NCBI RefSeq assembly: GCF_040954645.1
Contig: NC_092809.1
Coordinates: 133,413,914 to 133,477,913 of the forward strand
Direction: 5' to 3'
Length of the DNA: 64,000 nt
Source: Diabrotica undecimpunctata
Taxonomy: Eukaryota; Arthropoda; Insecta; Coleoptera; Chrysomelidae
Of the stretch, positions 42,320-53,154 are shown in pieces; positions within the stretch are counted from its first letter, which is position 1; each line of letters begins with the position of its first letter. The notes beneath the pieces were generated by a model. It was not told the origin of the DNA, did not search any database, and saw only the letters and a list, made by a program, of their open reading frames with translations. A program made the position numbers and the translations under genes.

Positions 42320-42744
42320 ACGTGACAACGTCTTTTTCTCGGTAGAATATTTATTGATATGAATATTATTAAATTGCACAATAGGAACAAGGAATTGAAT
42401 GAAAATAAGAATTGCACAAATTTTAACTATAGAAATATATTTTGTTTACTAAAACATTGTACATGTAAACTTAAACTTAACTAATTTCTATTTGAGTGAT
42501 TTTGTTGAGGATAGGACGATGATAGGAGAAATATGAAATGAAAGGAAGTGTTTCTGCTGTAATGTGTCTTGCGAAAGTCAAGTCGATGGTTGTTCCTTTT
42601 AACGTAGTTGACTGAGACGCAAGGCATTCGCCGGTCCGGCGGGCCTCTCTCTCGTTCGGTGACTCATCGTAACAGACGTGAGCGGGCGTTACACTTTTTC
42701 ATGAGTGACTCCGAGCCACAACCTAATTTAAGACGTTGTCACGT
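42320..42744. repeat. Inverted-repeat element with 15-bp perfect arms
   Basis: acgtgacaacgtctt (42320-42334) is exactly inverted at 42730-42744. The interior is noncoding and its right part is GC-richer (gccggtccggcgggcc at about 42630). The flanks gtaaagtcggttttacggg also look repetitive. Probably a MITE end pair; no target duplication recognised. Confidence 0.5.
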
Positions 42745-42749
42745 CAAAA

Positions 42750-43555
42750 GTAATACAACTCCAGTATATATAAGTTTCGCTTCAAAAATTATGTCCATAA
42801 TCTATTCAGATAATTCACAATACATATTTGAAAATAAAGTTTTCTTTTTAAATTCTAAGCAATCTGAGCCAATTTAAAAATCACATAAATTCCTCTATAT
42901 TCTTTAATGTCTCTATGAGTAGTGAATGAAAATGCTACTAAATTGACAACCTCATTATGCTGAGCCCCAAAGAAAAAATTTTGTCAATTATGGCAATTTT
43001 AACTTCAGAGTTGGTCTAAAAATACCAACAATCAATAACAAATAACCTTGTTAAGAACACCCCTAACACAGCGACCTTTACGTTATATTTAAAAATAGAA
43101 TCAAGTATTAAGGAATATGAAGGGTTTCGCATAGCTATACAAGGAAAATCTATCACTATCACGGTCACGTACACGTATGTTTTAGTTTGCAAATGAAATA
43201 TTTCGAAATAATTGTAAATAAGTGTCACCAATAAGAACAAAATAAGAATAATAAAGTTTTACATTGAAGTAAAAACTTCTGTTGTAACTGGTATATATTT
43301 GATTAAAAATTAAATCAAAAAGTCCAAATGGATTTCAATGGTTGATTTTTTTAGAACGAACGTTTTCGGTCTTGTCATTTTCGAAGTAGATATATAACCT
43401 TATCACCAAGCAGATGGTGGGTTACATACTTAAAAGTATTAAAATAATTGACAATGTCGATGATTACAGATTTAACTGCCCGGGAACAATATGTCCCTAC
43501 TTAAAAAGGCACTCAAATGAGTTTTAGTGTAGAAGCCAGTCAACTGAAGAAGGCT
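42750..43555. other. No recognised gene
   Basis: AT-rich; the 74-codon minus frame at 43016-43240 has no recognisable motif. Confidence 0.5.
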
Positions 43556-43559
43556 GCCT

Positions 43560-44640
43560 GGATGGTTGACGATCATCATGACAATCTAAACTTTGAACAC
43601 TGCTGCTCTAAAAAGACTTGTGGTTGTTGTGTTGAACCACGTACGTAGATTATTTAGCCATGAATTCCTTCGCCTTTCTGGCCTCGTTTTTCTTCTACTT
43701 TCCCTATAATCCCCTCTATCTTTACTTGTTCCTTATGATGTGACCGAGGTATTCAATTTTGGCTGTTGTTATTGTGGTTAATAGTTCTGTTGTCGGTCAG
43801 ATAACCAAGAGGGTCAGGCGGCCGACTCTCATTCGCTTCACTGTCGAATTATTAAGTGGATGTGCGTTCAAACCCTGGCTAGGTGTACAGAAAAATAAAA
43901 AAGGCTAACGCAGCAGTTTAAAATTCTAAAACGAATCTGCGGCTTAGACTAGAATATGCTGGTGTCTGATCGGCCTATGGTAGAGCAGTACGGCAAGGGA
44001 TAAGGGCTTGCGGCTCGGTCATACTCCTCCATAGATCCTAATATACCGGCAATAACTCGGCTTCCTTTTTGAATTCCTAATAAAACGTGCTGATTAGTAA
44101 TGTGGTCGGTAGGTATCTTTAAGATTCGACGATAAAGCCACATTTCGAACGCCTCAATTTTCTTGACAGTAGCGTCTGTATGAGTCCACGACTCAACTCC
44201 GTACAAAAGTATAGGAAAGATATGGCATCGTGGTTACCTATATTTGATTTCTAGGGTAGGTGTATGTTTTAACTCTTTCTATTCGTTGACCGTTCACACT
44301 GATTCGTCCAAATTGCTGTTCCTTCTTAGAGATCATCATACATTTTGTTTTCTGAATGTTTAGTAAAAATCCATATTTCTGATTTACTTCTGTGATCCTA
44401 TTCATCAAATACTGGAGGGCTTCAAAACTGTAAGCGAATACCTCTGTTTATCCGCATATCTGATGTTTTATTAATACAGTCTCCGTTAATTCGAATTACG
44501 GTTTCAACATCCTCTATTGCTTCTTGAAAGATTTCCTCAGAGTATATGTGGAACAGCAGGGGTGATAGTATACATCCCTGTCGGACCCAACGTTTCATTT
44601 TTATATCATCGGATTCTCTTGCCACTGTATGGATTGCGGA
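43560..44640 (-). pseudogene. RTE-like LINE fragment, interrupted by a SINE
   Basis: Minus-strand blocks are WVRQGCILSPLLFHIYSEEI, then a deleted RT end, LYGVESWTHTDATVKKIEAF, MWLYRRILKIPTDHITNQHV and, beyond the SINE, KIEYLGHIIRNKQ and NSWLNNLRTWFNTTTTSLFR. Stops and deletions throughout. Confidence 0.8.
43785..44045 (+). mobile_element. tRNA-derived SINE candidate inside the RTE copy
   Basis: The head is tRNA-like: ataaccaagagggtcaggcg could be a diverged A box, and gcgttcaaaccctgg contains a good B box (GTTCAAACC) about 60 bases on. An unrelated body follows, including gcctatggtagagcagtacg and gggcttgcggctc. It interrupts an RTE reading frame, supporting insertion. Exact ends and target duplication are uncertain. 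Confidence 0.55.
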
Positions 44641-44644
44641 TATT

Positions 44645-45347
44645 TGATTGTAGTAAAAATTGCTATTAAAAAAGGATAGAGTAGATATATTGATATAATT
44701 TAAAAGTACACAAATTTTTGCTTAGGCTACGGTTGCTGTAATTACACAGACAAGTAATAGTATAGTCACTGAAGGTTAAAATGACGTAAAAGTTTCCTAT
44801 TTTTTAGGATGCACGGATTTTTCTGAAAAAATAGATAATAGCTCATCTAACATCATTGTCTCCATGTGCGCTTTTTGATATTTGGGGGTAAAAACTACCT
44901 TTGTATGAAAAAATTAAAAAACTCCAGAATTATGTATTTTAAAGATTTAATTCACGTTCAAATATGTTGGATAAAATTCCTTTCAAGCTTTTTAATATAA
45001 TTTATGAAATTCAATTACTCTTCTACCGTTAAAATCCTTAAAAACTATCCTTTCTTGTACGAACAATAGGAAATAAGTTTAGAGCAGCTTACAATCAACT
45101 TTTGGGGCAGTCACAATGTAGTATATCTATTTTATCACTTTTAGACAGTTTATCATTCCCATATGGGACATACATCCCTTATGAAAAAAAGCGTAAATAT
45201 TATATGTATGAAAAAATAGTGTATGAATTATATATTACATAATGATATAATTATTTTCTTTTAATTAAATTCCATTTATTTTTAAATTTTTTTATTAAAT
45301 TATTAGAAAAGAATTTTTTTCTGATATTAGCCCACGTCAGAGATTTG
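44645..45347. other. No recognised gene
   Basis: Very AT-rich; nothing supportable. Confidence 0.5.
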
Positions 45348-47022
45348 ACCTCTAACAATCATATGAAATGATTCAAGCTGAATTTTATTTTACTAAGAAT
45401 TTCAATTTTGGGACCCTAAACATGTGCACAAAAGTTTGCTACTTCAATCCACGGGCTTCGTTCTAAAACTCCTCGTAAAGGGGGCGGAAGACATCGATTT
45501 ACTAAGAATCTGTACGCTATAGAAAATGTAGCTCAGTTAATTTTGAACAAAAATGTCTACAAACACTTTTTTCTGTAGAATGAACCGTTCTCTCAGAAAG
45601 AACACTTGAAGCGAACGGCGATTTTAAATGTCAGCGCGTGAAATCAATTTTGAAATATTTTTATCAACTCGACGTAAAAATTCGATATCTTTTGATCAGA
45701 GAGTCCTATCGACATATATGAAAATAAATTTGTAAGGTCAAGAGTGCAGCTTTCGTATGCAATTTTTGCATTTTATCGCAAATACAGTCAGCTTCTATAA
45801 CGCTGGCGCTGTTAAACAAAGTTGCGCGATTTTTGCCATTTTTTACGATTCTCATAAGATCAATAAAATTTATTACTTTCATTGAGCGGTCGCTGTGGAA
45901 CTTAAATGGTTAGAGCCTACTCTTCAGAACCTCTAACATGAAATTTCGATTTTGGGTTTTGGCAACAAATAAAATGCATTTGAAATATTGCCTAAAAACG
46001 TTGAATATAAACTTTCACATTACAAACGATTTCACGTCACGGAAAATGCTTCCGCGAAGACGGCATTGGGTGGAATTTGTAGCTAAAATTGTATAATTTC
46101 GAAAATCATACTTGTGCAATCGAAAAGGAGTTTTAAACGTTTTGTTGTTTTGCATCAATATTTTGTTGGTGCAAATGATTTGTTACCAAAACTCAAAATC
46201 GAAATTTCATGCTAAAGATTTTGAAGATTCGGTTTTAAAAATGAAAATTCCATTTTGACCGGCCAATGAAAGTGATACATTTCATTGATCTTATGAGGGT
46301 TATAAAAAAATGCAAAAATCGAGCAACGTTTATATATTTAACAGCTGTATAGAAACTATAGATCATGTGTAATGTGAAACTTTAAATTCAGCCTTTTTAG
46401 GCATATTTCAAATGCCTCATATTGGTTGCCAAAACTCAAAATTAAAATTCAATGTAATAATTTTTGAATATTAGGCTGTAACAATGGAAATTCCATAGTG
46501 ATCCCTTAATTGTAGTACTAAATTTTATTGATCCCATAAGAATCGTAAAAAATAGTGAAAATCGTGCAACGGTTATTTATTTTAAATCTTCATAGAAACT
46601 GACGCTCTTTGTGACAAAATGTAAACACTGCATAAGAAAGCTGCACTCTTCACCTTTAAAACGCATTTTGATTATTGTCGGTAGGACACTGATCAAAACA
46701 TTTTAAAAAAAAAATTGATTTTGAGCGCGTAACTGACAGTCAAAATCGCCAGTCGCTTCAAGCGTTGTTTCTGAGAAAACGGTCATTCTACAGAAAAAGT
46801 GTTAATAAACATTTTTGTTAAAAATTATCTTGTTTGAAATATTTTTTCTAAGAAGTACAGATTCTTGGTAAATCGATATTTTCCGTTTTTCTCCTTTATG
46901 AGGGGGGCGTTAGGGAGAACCCCGGGGGCGGGAGTGGCAAACTTTATTGCATCTTTTTTGGTGTCCCAAAATTGACATTATCAGCAAAATTCAGCTTGTT
47001 CGTATGATTTTTAGGGGTTCAG
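45348..47022. repeat. Long foldback (inverted-repeat) element, copy A
   Basis: The left part from 45348 and the right part back from 47022 are imperfect inverted copies over roughly 600-650 bp each. Shared, oppositely oriented blocks include aagctgaatttt, agaatctgtac, gaacaaaaatgt, tctgtagaatga, agagtgcagctttc, ttttttacgattct and atcaataaaattta. On the right side one block is present twice (about 46186-46360 and 46431-46600, period near 245 bp). No coding frame was found. Copy B lies at 56.7-59.8 kb. Long inverted arms with no gene point to a non-autonomous foldback element, or a MITE with very long ends. Confidence 0.75.
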
Positions 47023-47194
47023 TGGCATTTTGGTCACTAGGAAACTAGTAGAGTTCCAACTGCTAATTTGCTAGTGTATATAGAAATCTGTTGTTGAAAC
47101 TTTCAGTGGTTGTAACAAGTACGTATTCATGACTTATCTGTCAATATAACTTATATTTGTCAGCATTAGAAATGTTGGTATTTATAAACAAAAA

Positions 47195-47690
47195 CGTCTA
47201 ACATCCTGAGCCTTCTATCGATCTATATCCTGAGCAACATACTTCCAATTTGTTCCGGCAATCCTTTTTATGTCGTTTACCCATTTCATCTGTGGTCTTC
47301 CTCTTGGTCGTCTACCTTTGTAAGGTCTGCAATGTATTGTGACGTTCCAACGTTGGTCTTTTTGACTAGCAGTGTGACCTGCGAAGCTCCATTTGAGTTT
47401 GGCAATTGGCTTTTTATCTGACAGTCGTATAACTAACATCGTTCTTTCCATTGCCCTTTCTGTTGTGACTAGTTTATTTATATTTGCTTTGGTTAGAGGC
47501 CAGATTTGACATTCCATATGTCATGATAGGAAGAATACACTGGTTGGACACTTTTCAACACTGGTTGAAAAATATCTGTTTATGTTTTATTCGTTCAATG
47601 GCCTCTGAATCTTCCATATATTTTCTTCAATTCATTGGAGTATCAAGTATAAATCCCAAATTTAACTTCATGGTTAGTTTAGTTTTAGTT
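47195..47690 (-). pseudogene. LINE C-terminal fragment
   Basis: Reads LPIMTYGMSN (upstream frame), TTERAMERTMLVIRLSDK, LKWSFAGHTASQKDQRW and RRPRGRPQMKWVNDIKRIAG, with only small breaks. Same family as 31.3 and 52.1 kb. Confidence 0.82.
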
Positions 47691-47847
47691 TATTTTTACA
47701 TTAAAAACATTTTCTTCTATTAAGATAACATTTTTTATTACTTACAACATTTTTTAACTAATGCACGTGCTTTGTATCTGTTATACTAATATAAATCGTC
47801 AAATACCCATTTGTTCCGCAAAGCAAAATCAACTGTATACTTATACT

Positions 47848-48776
47848 CCAGTCACTATGGAGGAAAAGAGGTCAATACCTCTAAATTTTTTATAACTGAA
47901 TCGATTTTGCTAAAAATTTGGAATTAAGCTTGTCTTACCTCCCTCTTCAAAAGTTATATATGCGCTAGGTAAGCTTTTTATTTTTAAGGGGTGAAATCAC
48001 CCCTTATTGAAAATAATGAAAAAAATTTATATTAAAGCATTTTATGGATTTAAATCGTGTTAAATTAGGTAATTGCAATATTGTCAATTATAATAATGGA
48101 TATTGTGTACATTCTCAACCCTTAAATAATCTTAAAAACCACCCCTTTTAATAAAAATAATTGTAAAAAATCGTTTAACAGGTTCATATAAATTAATTTT
48201 GGTTTATTGCAACACTTCAACCCTTAAAAACTACCCCCTATGTCAAAATATATAAAAAAATCTTTTTAAACAACTTCAAAAGTTTTTAATGTAATGTAAT
48301 AAGATTTTTTAATTTAATTTAAACATGATTTTTTCAAAAAATACGCATTTTAAACAGGCTAAACTTTTAAAACTTATAAATAACACTAAAAAAAATGAAT
48401 TGTATAAGATATAGTTATAGTATCCCAAAAATAAAAAGCTTTGTTTTTGAGTTAATCGTACAAAATCATTGGAAAACATGTTTTTTTTGCGAAAAGTTTA
48501 CTTTTTCAAGTGCGTATAACTCAAAAAGTATTGATTTAGCGAAAAAAATTTATATGAAATTTTTTGTTTAAAATTTGATTCTCTATCAATTCCCGGGGTT
48601 ATTTTGAGTGTAAAAAGTTCAACCCCCTAGATGGGGTGCCAACCACCCCAGGGGTAGAAGCACACATCGGCACCATATAACTTATGTTTTTTGAGTAATT
48701 TACTACCCACTGTAAAAATTTCAGATAAATCGGTGCAGTTATAAAAAATTTAAAGGGAAAATGCCACAGTAACTGG
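47848..48776. mobile_element. MITE with imperfect long TIRs, 929 bp
   Basis: Left ccagtcactatgg and right, inverted, ccagttactgtgg; both continue to aaattttttataactg at a similar distance. act flanks both ends (47845-47847 and 48777-48779), a possible 3-bp target duplication. The interior has repeated runs such as aaaaaccacccctt and ggggtgaaatcacccc and is stop-dense. Confidence 0.6.
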
Positions 48777-48779
48777 ACT

Positions 48780-49409
48780 ATTATTTTAATAATCTTTTAT
48801 TTACATTTTTACTGGCGATACATAATAATTATTATTTAACAACAACTGGAACCCCCGCAAGCTATTTACCAATAAAAATACTATCGATTCAGAGACATTT
48901 TTTGCTTCGCGAGATGCAGTTAGCAGCTGGGCTGATGCTTTTACGTATACCTACATAATTTTATTAAATGTTAAGCTGCCGCACACGCATGCTAAGTAAA
49001 GGTTATGTTCACATGTTTCACACCGTTAGCGTACATACTAAAGCCATTAGATCATCATACGTTACACAAAATAGAGCTATTATTTAAATAAGGGAGCTTG
49101 CTTTGTGGTCACGACTTGTTTTAGTAAAGAATTGAAAGTTAGGCGTAACGATAATGGAAATGGAGTCATCGATAATCAAAATGTAAGGTTTGTAAACAAA
49201 GTGTGGTAGATAGTTTAAAAAAAATGTTTTTACAGATTTTACATCCATTTTAAATAAATTCTATATGTAAGTTAAGTAAAATCATACTGTATAACAATCA
49301 ATATTGGCTCAGTTTTCTCAGCGAAAGTACAAATATTGTTGCGTTTATTGTATAATTTCTCGTTGTTTTTCTTACACGCTCTAATGTAATACTGCTACTG
49401 CCTTAAGTC
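48780..49409. other. No recognised gene
   Basis: AT-rich; left flank of the Harbinger element. Confidence 0.5.
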
Positions 49410-49586
49410 TTAAGGACGGTTTTCACGCTACGTTTTCTTGTACGTTTTGTGGGTCATATAAAAAGTACGACAAAATGTACGTTTTGTCCAGTGTATACAC
49501 ACCACGTCTTTCCTTCCGTTTTCTACCTCATTTCTAATTCAGAGTCTTGAATTGTGTGAAGTTTGTTTAGTGATTTTTTTTATTAT

Positions 49587-50002
49587 GGAGGACACATGGC
49601 TGCTTCCTTTTATTTTTTCAAATATAACGATACTACGACTGAGGAAAAAATAAAGAAGGAAAAGACAAGATGGTTAAGAGAGTGGCTTCTGAAAAGAAGC
49701 CAGTATTCCCACGTCTCGTTACTAAAAGAACTGAGAGGCCAACCAGATGACTAGCGCAATTATTTGCGAATGGACACCTCAGCCTATTGTCAATTGCTAG
49801 AAATGGTATCACCATACATATTGAAACAAGATAACTGCATGAGAAAAGCTATGACACCCCATGAAAGACTCACAGCAACCCTCAGATATCTTACAACAGG
49901 ACGCAGCCTCAAGGCTTGGAGTTCACAACCATAATATCCAAACCAGCGTTAAGCCAAATAATTCCTGAAAGCTGTAATGCAATCTACTTGGTTTTAAAAC
50001 AG
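49587..50002 (+). pseudogene. PIF/Harbinger transposase (HARBI1-like) N-terminal remnant
   Basis: Reads TRWLREWLLKRSQYSHVSLL, a stop (49750-49752), NYLRMDTSAYCQLLEMVSPY, KQDNCMRKAMTPHERLTATL and YLTTGRSLK. After a shift comes FTTIISKPALSQIIPESCNA, up to the RTE insertion. This is the conserved helical N-terminus ahead of the nuclease core. The DDE core is absent. Confidence 0.82.
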
Positions 50003-50012
50003 AACTACTACT

Positions 50013-50495
50013 TCTTCTTCTTCAAGTTCCGCTCCTATCGGAGATTGAAAATCATTCTGGCGATTATAATTTTGTTGGTTACGCGCCTGAATAGTTCAAT
50101 TGAACTGCATCCAAACCATTCACGGAGATTGCGTAGCCACGAGATTTTACGTTTTCCTACGCTTCTTCTGCCTTTGATTTTTCCCTGCATTATACTCCTT
50201 AGTAGTTCGAATTTTTCACCTCTCATGATGTGCCCCAAGTATTCCAATTTCCTGATTTTTATGGAATTTAAAACTTCGCATTCTTTTACTAGTTGTTCGA
50301 GAACTTGTTCGTTTGTTTTGCGATCCATCTATGATATTTTCAAAATACGTCGGTAACACCTCATTTCGAATGCTTCTAGGTTTTTAATGTTGGATTTTTT
50401 AAGTGTCTAAGCTTCAACCCCATACAAAAGGGTAGAGAAAATATAACATCGAAGCATTCTTATTCGGAGCGATATATTGATATCGCGATAATCGC
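50013..50495 (-). mobile_element. RTE-like LINE 3' fragment with 11-bp target duplication
   Basis: gaactactact occurs at 50002-50012 and 50496-50506. The minus strand reads YRRILKIS (about 50340), NEQVLEQLVKECEVLNSIKI, KLEYLGHIMRGEKFELLRSI and KISWLRNLREWFGCSSIELF, ending in a (GAA)n tail at the left junction. Inserted into the Harbinger transposase remnant. Confidence 0.85.
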
Positions 50496-50579
50496 GAACT
50501 ACTACTAACTGAGGCTAAAATACTATTTGTTTATTAGTTATAAATAGGTAGAGGTTTAAAAAAATGTTTTTCTTTGATT

Positions 50580-50769
50580 TAAACACCAAAAAGAATAAAA
50601 TAAAACGTAAACATTTTTCCCTTTAAAGACTAAAAAAACTTATACGCGACGTTTTTTTTATTACGGTCACTATAGTCTTTATTTTTCACTTGCCTAAACA
50701 AGGAAAACTTTTATACAATTCAATAAATTCCCCGAGAAAATCGTGAGTGCATTGCCGCAAATCTGACAT
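50580..50769 (-). pseudogene. MADF-type protein remnant of the Harbinger element
   Basis: From an ATG at 50767-50769 the minus strand reads MSDLRQCTHDFLGEFIELYK then SFPCLGK, a stop at 50686, and in a shifted frame DYSDRNKKNVAYKFF. The pattern FI.EFI.LY.S.PCLW followed by Y.DRN.K..AY matches the MADF DNA-binding domain that accompanies PIF/Harbinger transposases. The nested MITE sits immediately before the ATG. Confidence 0.7.
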
Positions 50770-50774
50770 TATTA

Positions 50775-51272
50775 AGCTGGATTTATAGTTTGACGCACTG
50801 TAAACGTAGACGCACTGGAAAAAGATCAATATAGAATTTTGTGTATTCTTATTTATAAATGAACGTAAACGCATGACGGAACGTAAGTGAAACGCACTGC
50901 AACGGAAGAGTTGGCCAACATTCATCTTTTACAGTGCGTTACTTGCGTTTTGCCAATCAAAAGGAAGAATTTTGTGCTGTCAACCAAAGTGAACTGTCTG
51001 GCACGCCCATCATTTTGTAAAGTTGTTTATCAACATATTCGAATTTTGATTTTGTTGATTATTTGTTACAATGAACGTTAAGAATTTATAAAATAATAAT
51101 AATAAATAATAAAAGGGTATTATAGTATCATGTTTACCAACTCAAGCCACTGTTTCTACTCATGCGAAAAAATTCCACTCCGTCGATTTATAAATTGAAA
51201 TAATATTTACAGTCCGTTTGTTACGTCTGCAGTGCGTCTACGTCTACAGTCCGTCAAACTATAAATCCAGCT
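50775..51272. mobile_element. Nested MITE, 498 bp, with TTA target duplication
   Basis: Left agctggatttatagtttgac and right, inverted, agctggatttatagtttgac are identical over at least 20 bp and continue with gactgta-type and cgtagacgcactg matches. TTA flanks both ends (50772-50774 and 51273-51275). The interior has no gene. It is Harbinger-like by ends and duplication. Confidence 0.85.
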
Positions 51273-51557
51273 TTAGGCTTTTTTTTGGGAAAAATGAAGC
51301 GAACTGTAGTGGAGCTAGTCGTCAACTGAGTCAAGATCGGACGACTTGTCTGAACATGTATTTTCACGTAACGTTTTATCCTATCAGTTCTCGCAAAACT
51401 ATGCTTCTCCCATCATTTCTGCAATCTGACCTTGGATTTCATTTCGATTCGACAAGACGTACGTTTTGCTGTTTACATGCCACGTTTGAATGTATAGGAT
51501 TTGCCCTATCCAACAAAACGTACAATAAGATGTAGCGTGAAAACCGGCCTTTAAGTA

Positions 51558-51800
51558 CCTTGTCCTGCAAGAACATTGGATACCAGTGGCGTGATATTTA
51601 CTTTGTCCGCAGCATACCTAAATAATGTAGTGGTGCTGACTCCATACCACTGGCGAAGGTTTTTGAGCCAAGATGTTCTTCGCCGTCCACGTTTCTCTTC
51701 TATTTTTTAATCCTATCTTCTTCCAAAGTTTTCAAAACCTCTATCTAGAGTTCATTTTCATCTTTAATGCTTGCTATGGAGTGTATACGTTGTTCCTTGG
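51558..51800 (-). pseudogene. RTE-like LINE C-terminal scrap
   Basis: Shifted minus frames give KDENELQIEVLKTLEED, SWLKNL-type sequence (EHLGSKTFASGMES), SQHHYII and a final V..V segment, equivalent to the WLKNLR.WYG..TT.LFR.AADKV ending of the family. Confidence 0.6.
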
Positions 51801-52054
51801 TGATATACGTCCCGCCATATACAATAATATTGTGTGAAGTACCAATATTCTGCACTCGTAAGCAAAAACGCATTATCCACACAAGATATCAAACAGAGAA
51901 AAATTAGGTTGACTTTCCAAAGCTGTCCTGATTTTACAAGTTACTCATCTATGAAGGTTTTTTTGTTTTAGTAAGTTTGAATTTATTAATATTAGTATTA
52001 ATAGAATATTAATAGAATTTATTATAAGTATTTCGTCGGCTGTATGCAATAGTG

Positions 52055-52681
52055 TAGAAAATAATGTAAAAAAGGTAGAACAATATATATATCTAGGACA
52101 TGCAATTAAAAACGAAAAGGAAAATCAAACCCTAGAAATTAAAAGAAAGACACAATTATCATGGGCTGCTTTTGGGAAGTTGAGCTTCATTTTAAAAGAC
52201 AGAAAATCCCAATACACTTAAAACGAAAAACCTATGACACTTGTATACTACCAGTTGCAACTTATGGATTGGAAACTATGGCAATAACAAGAAAAATGGC
52301 AGAACAATTAAAAGTAACTCAACGGGCCATGGAGAGGGCCATGTTAAATATAAGCCTCAGAGACAAAATTCCTAACACCGAAATACGTCGAAGAACTAAA
52401 GTAACCGACATCATGGAAAAAATAGCGACATTGAGATGGCAATGGGTAGCACATGTAGCAAGACAAGACACCAACAGATGGTCTCATAAAGTGACATTCT
52501 GGAGACCTCGAGAAACAAAAAGAAGCGTGGGAAGACCCAAAAAGAGATGGATAGACGATATAACAGCTGTAGCTGGAAAGCAGTGGATGAGAATTGCAAA
52601 AGATAGGGAAGCGTGGAAACAATTGGAGGAGGCCTATGTCCAACAATGGATGAATGAAGGCTGAAGAAGAAGAAGAAGAAG
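52055..52681 (+). mobile_element. 5'-truncated LINE with perfect 11-bp target duplication
   Basis: atgcaatagtg occurs at 52044-52054 and 52682-52692. The insert reads NNVKKVEQYIYLGHAIKNEK, shifts at about 52160, then is open for 167 codons: MAITRKMAEQLKVTQRAMER, ISLRDKIPNTEIRRRTKVTD, LRWQWVAHVARQDTNRW and AYVQQWMNEG, ending in a (GAA)n tail. The long open frame and exact duplication make it one of the younger insertions here. Confidence 0.88.
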
Positions 52682-53154
52682 ATGCAATAGTGGCAAAACA
52701 CAACAACTGGTAATTTTTCAAAACAGGGGTTTAAAGTTTGTGTGCCAATAATGTCTTATTTGTTTTACTACATGGATTGGAATTTTTGAAAAAAAATAAA
52801 TTTTGGTGTATTTGGAAGAGCGTTAGGTAGCCTTTAATGAATTGTAACACAGACTTTTAAATTCCACCCTTATTTTGAGTTGTGCCACTATTGCACATCA
52901 ACATTTTGTCTTCCAAGACTAATTAAGGCAGACAAAACTGGCATTTTTTTTGTTATTCCTATTAACTGAAATAAAGGTATAATAAAGAATACTACAAGTT
53001 ACTTGAAGAGAAAATGTGTTAATTAACAACTATAAGAAGAACGAAATAAAAAAATTATATATTGATAATAATAGGAAAAGTTATGATTAACAATGCTTTA
53101 AATGTCGGTAGAAATCAGCGTGAATTTACATTCTTGTCTTCACGAAGGCTAGTA

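Larger units (their letters stand above)
49413..51550. mobile_element. PIF/Harbinger element with two gene remnants and nested insertions
   Basis: Ends: aggacggttttcacgctacg at left and, inverted, aggccggttttcacgctaca at right, with TTA duplicated outside (49410-49412 and 51551-51553). Inside are a plus-strand transposase N-terminus, a minus-strand MADF gene remnant, an RTE insertion (50013-50495) and a MITE (50775-51272). Two convergent genes, a nuclease and a MADF/Myb-like protein, are the known layout of PIF/Harbinger. The catalytic part of the transposase is deleted. Confidence 0.82.

Noticed and set aside
45348..47022. CRISPR-like or satellite array
   Set aside because: The repeats are long, few and inverted rather than short and regularly spaced; a foldback element explains them.
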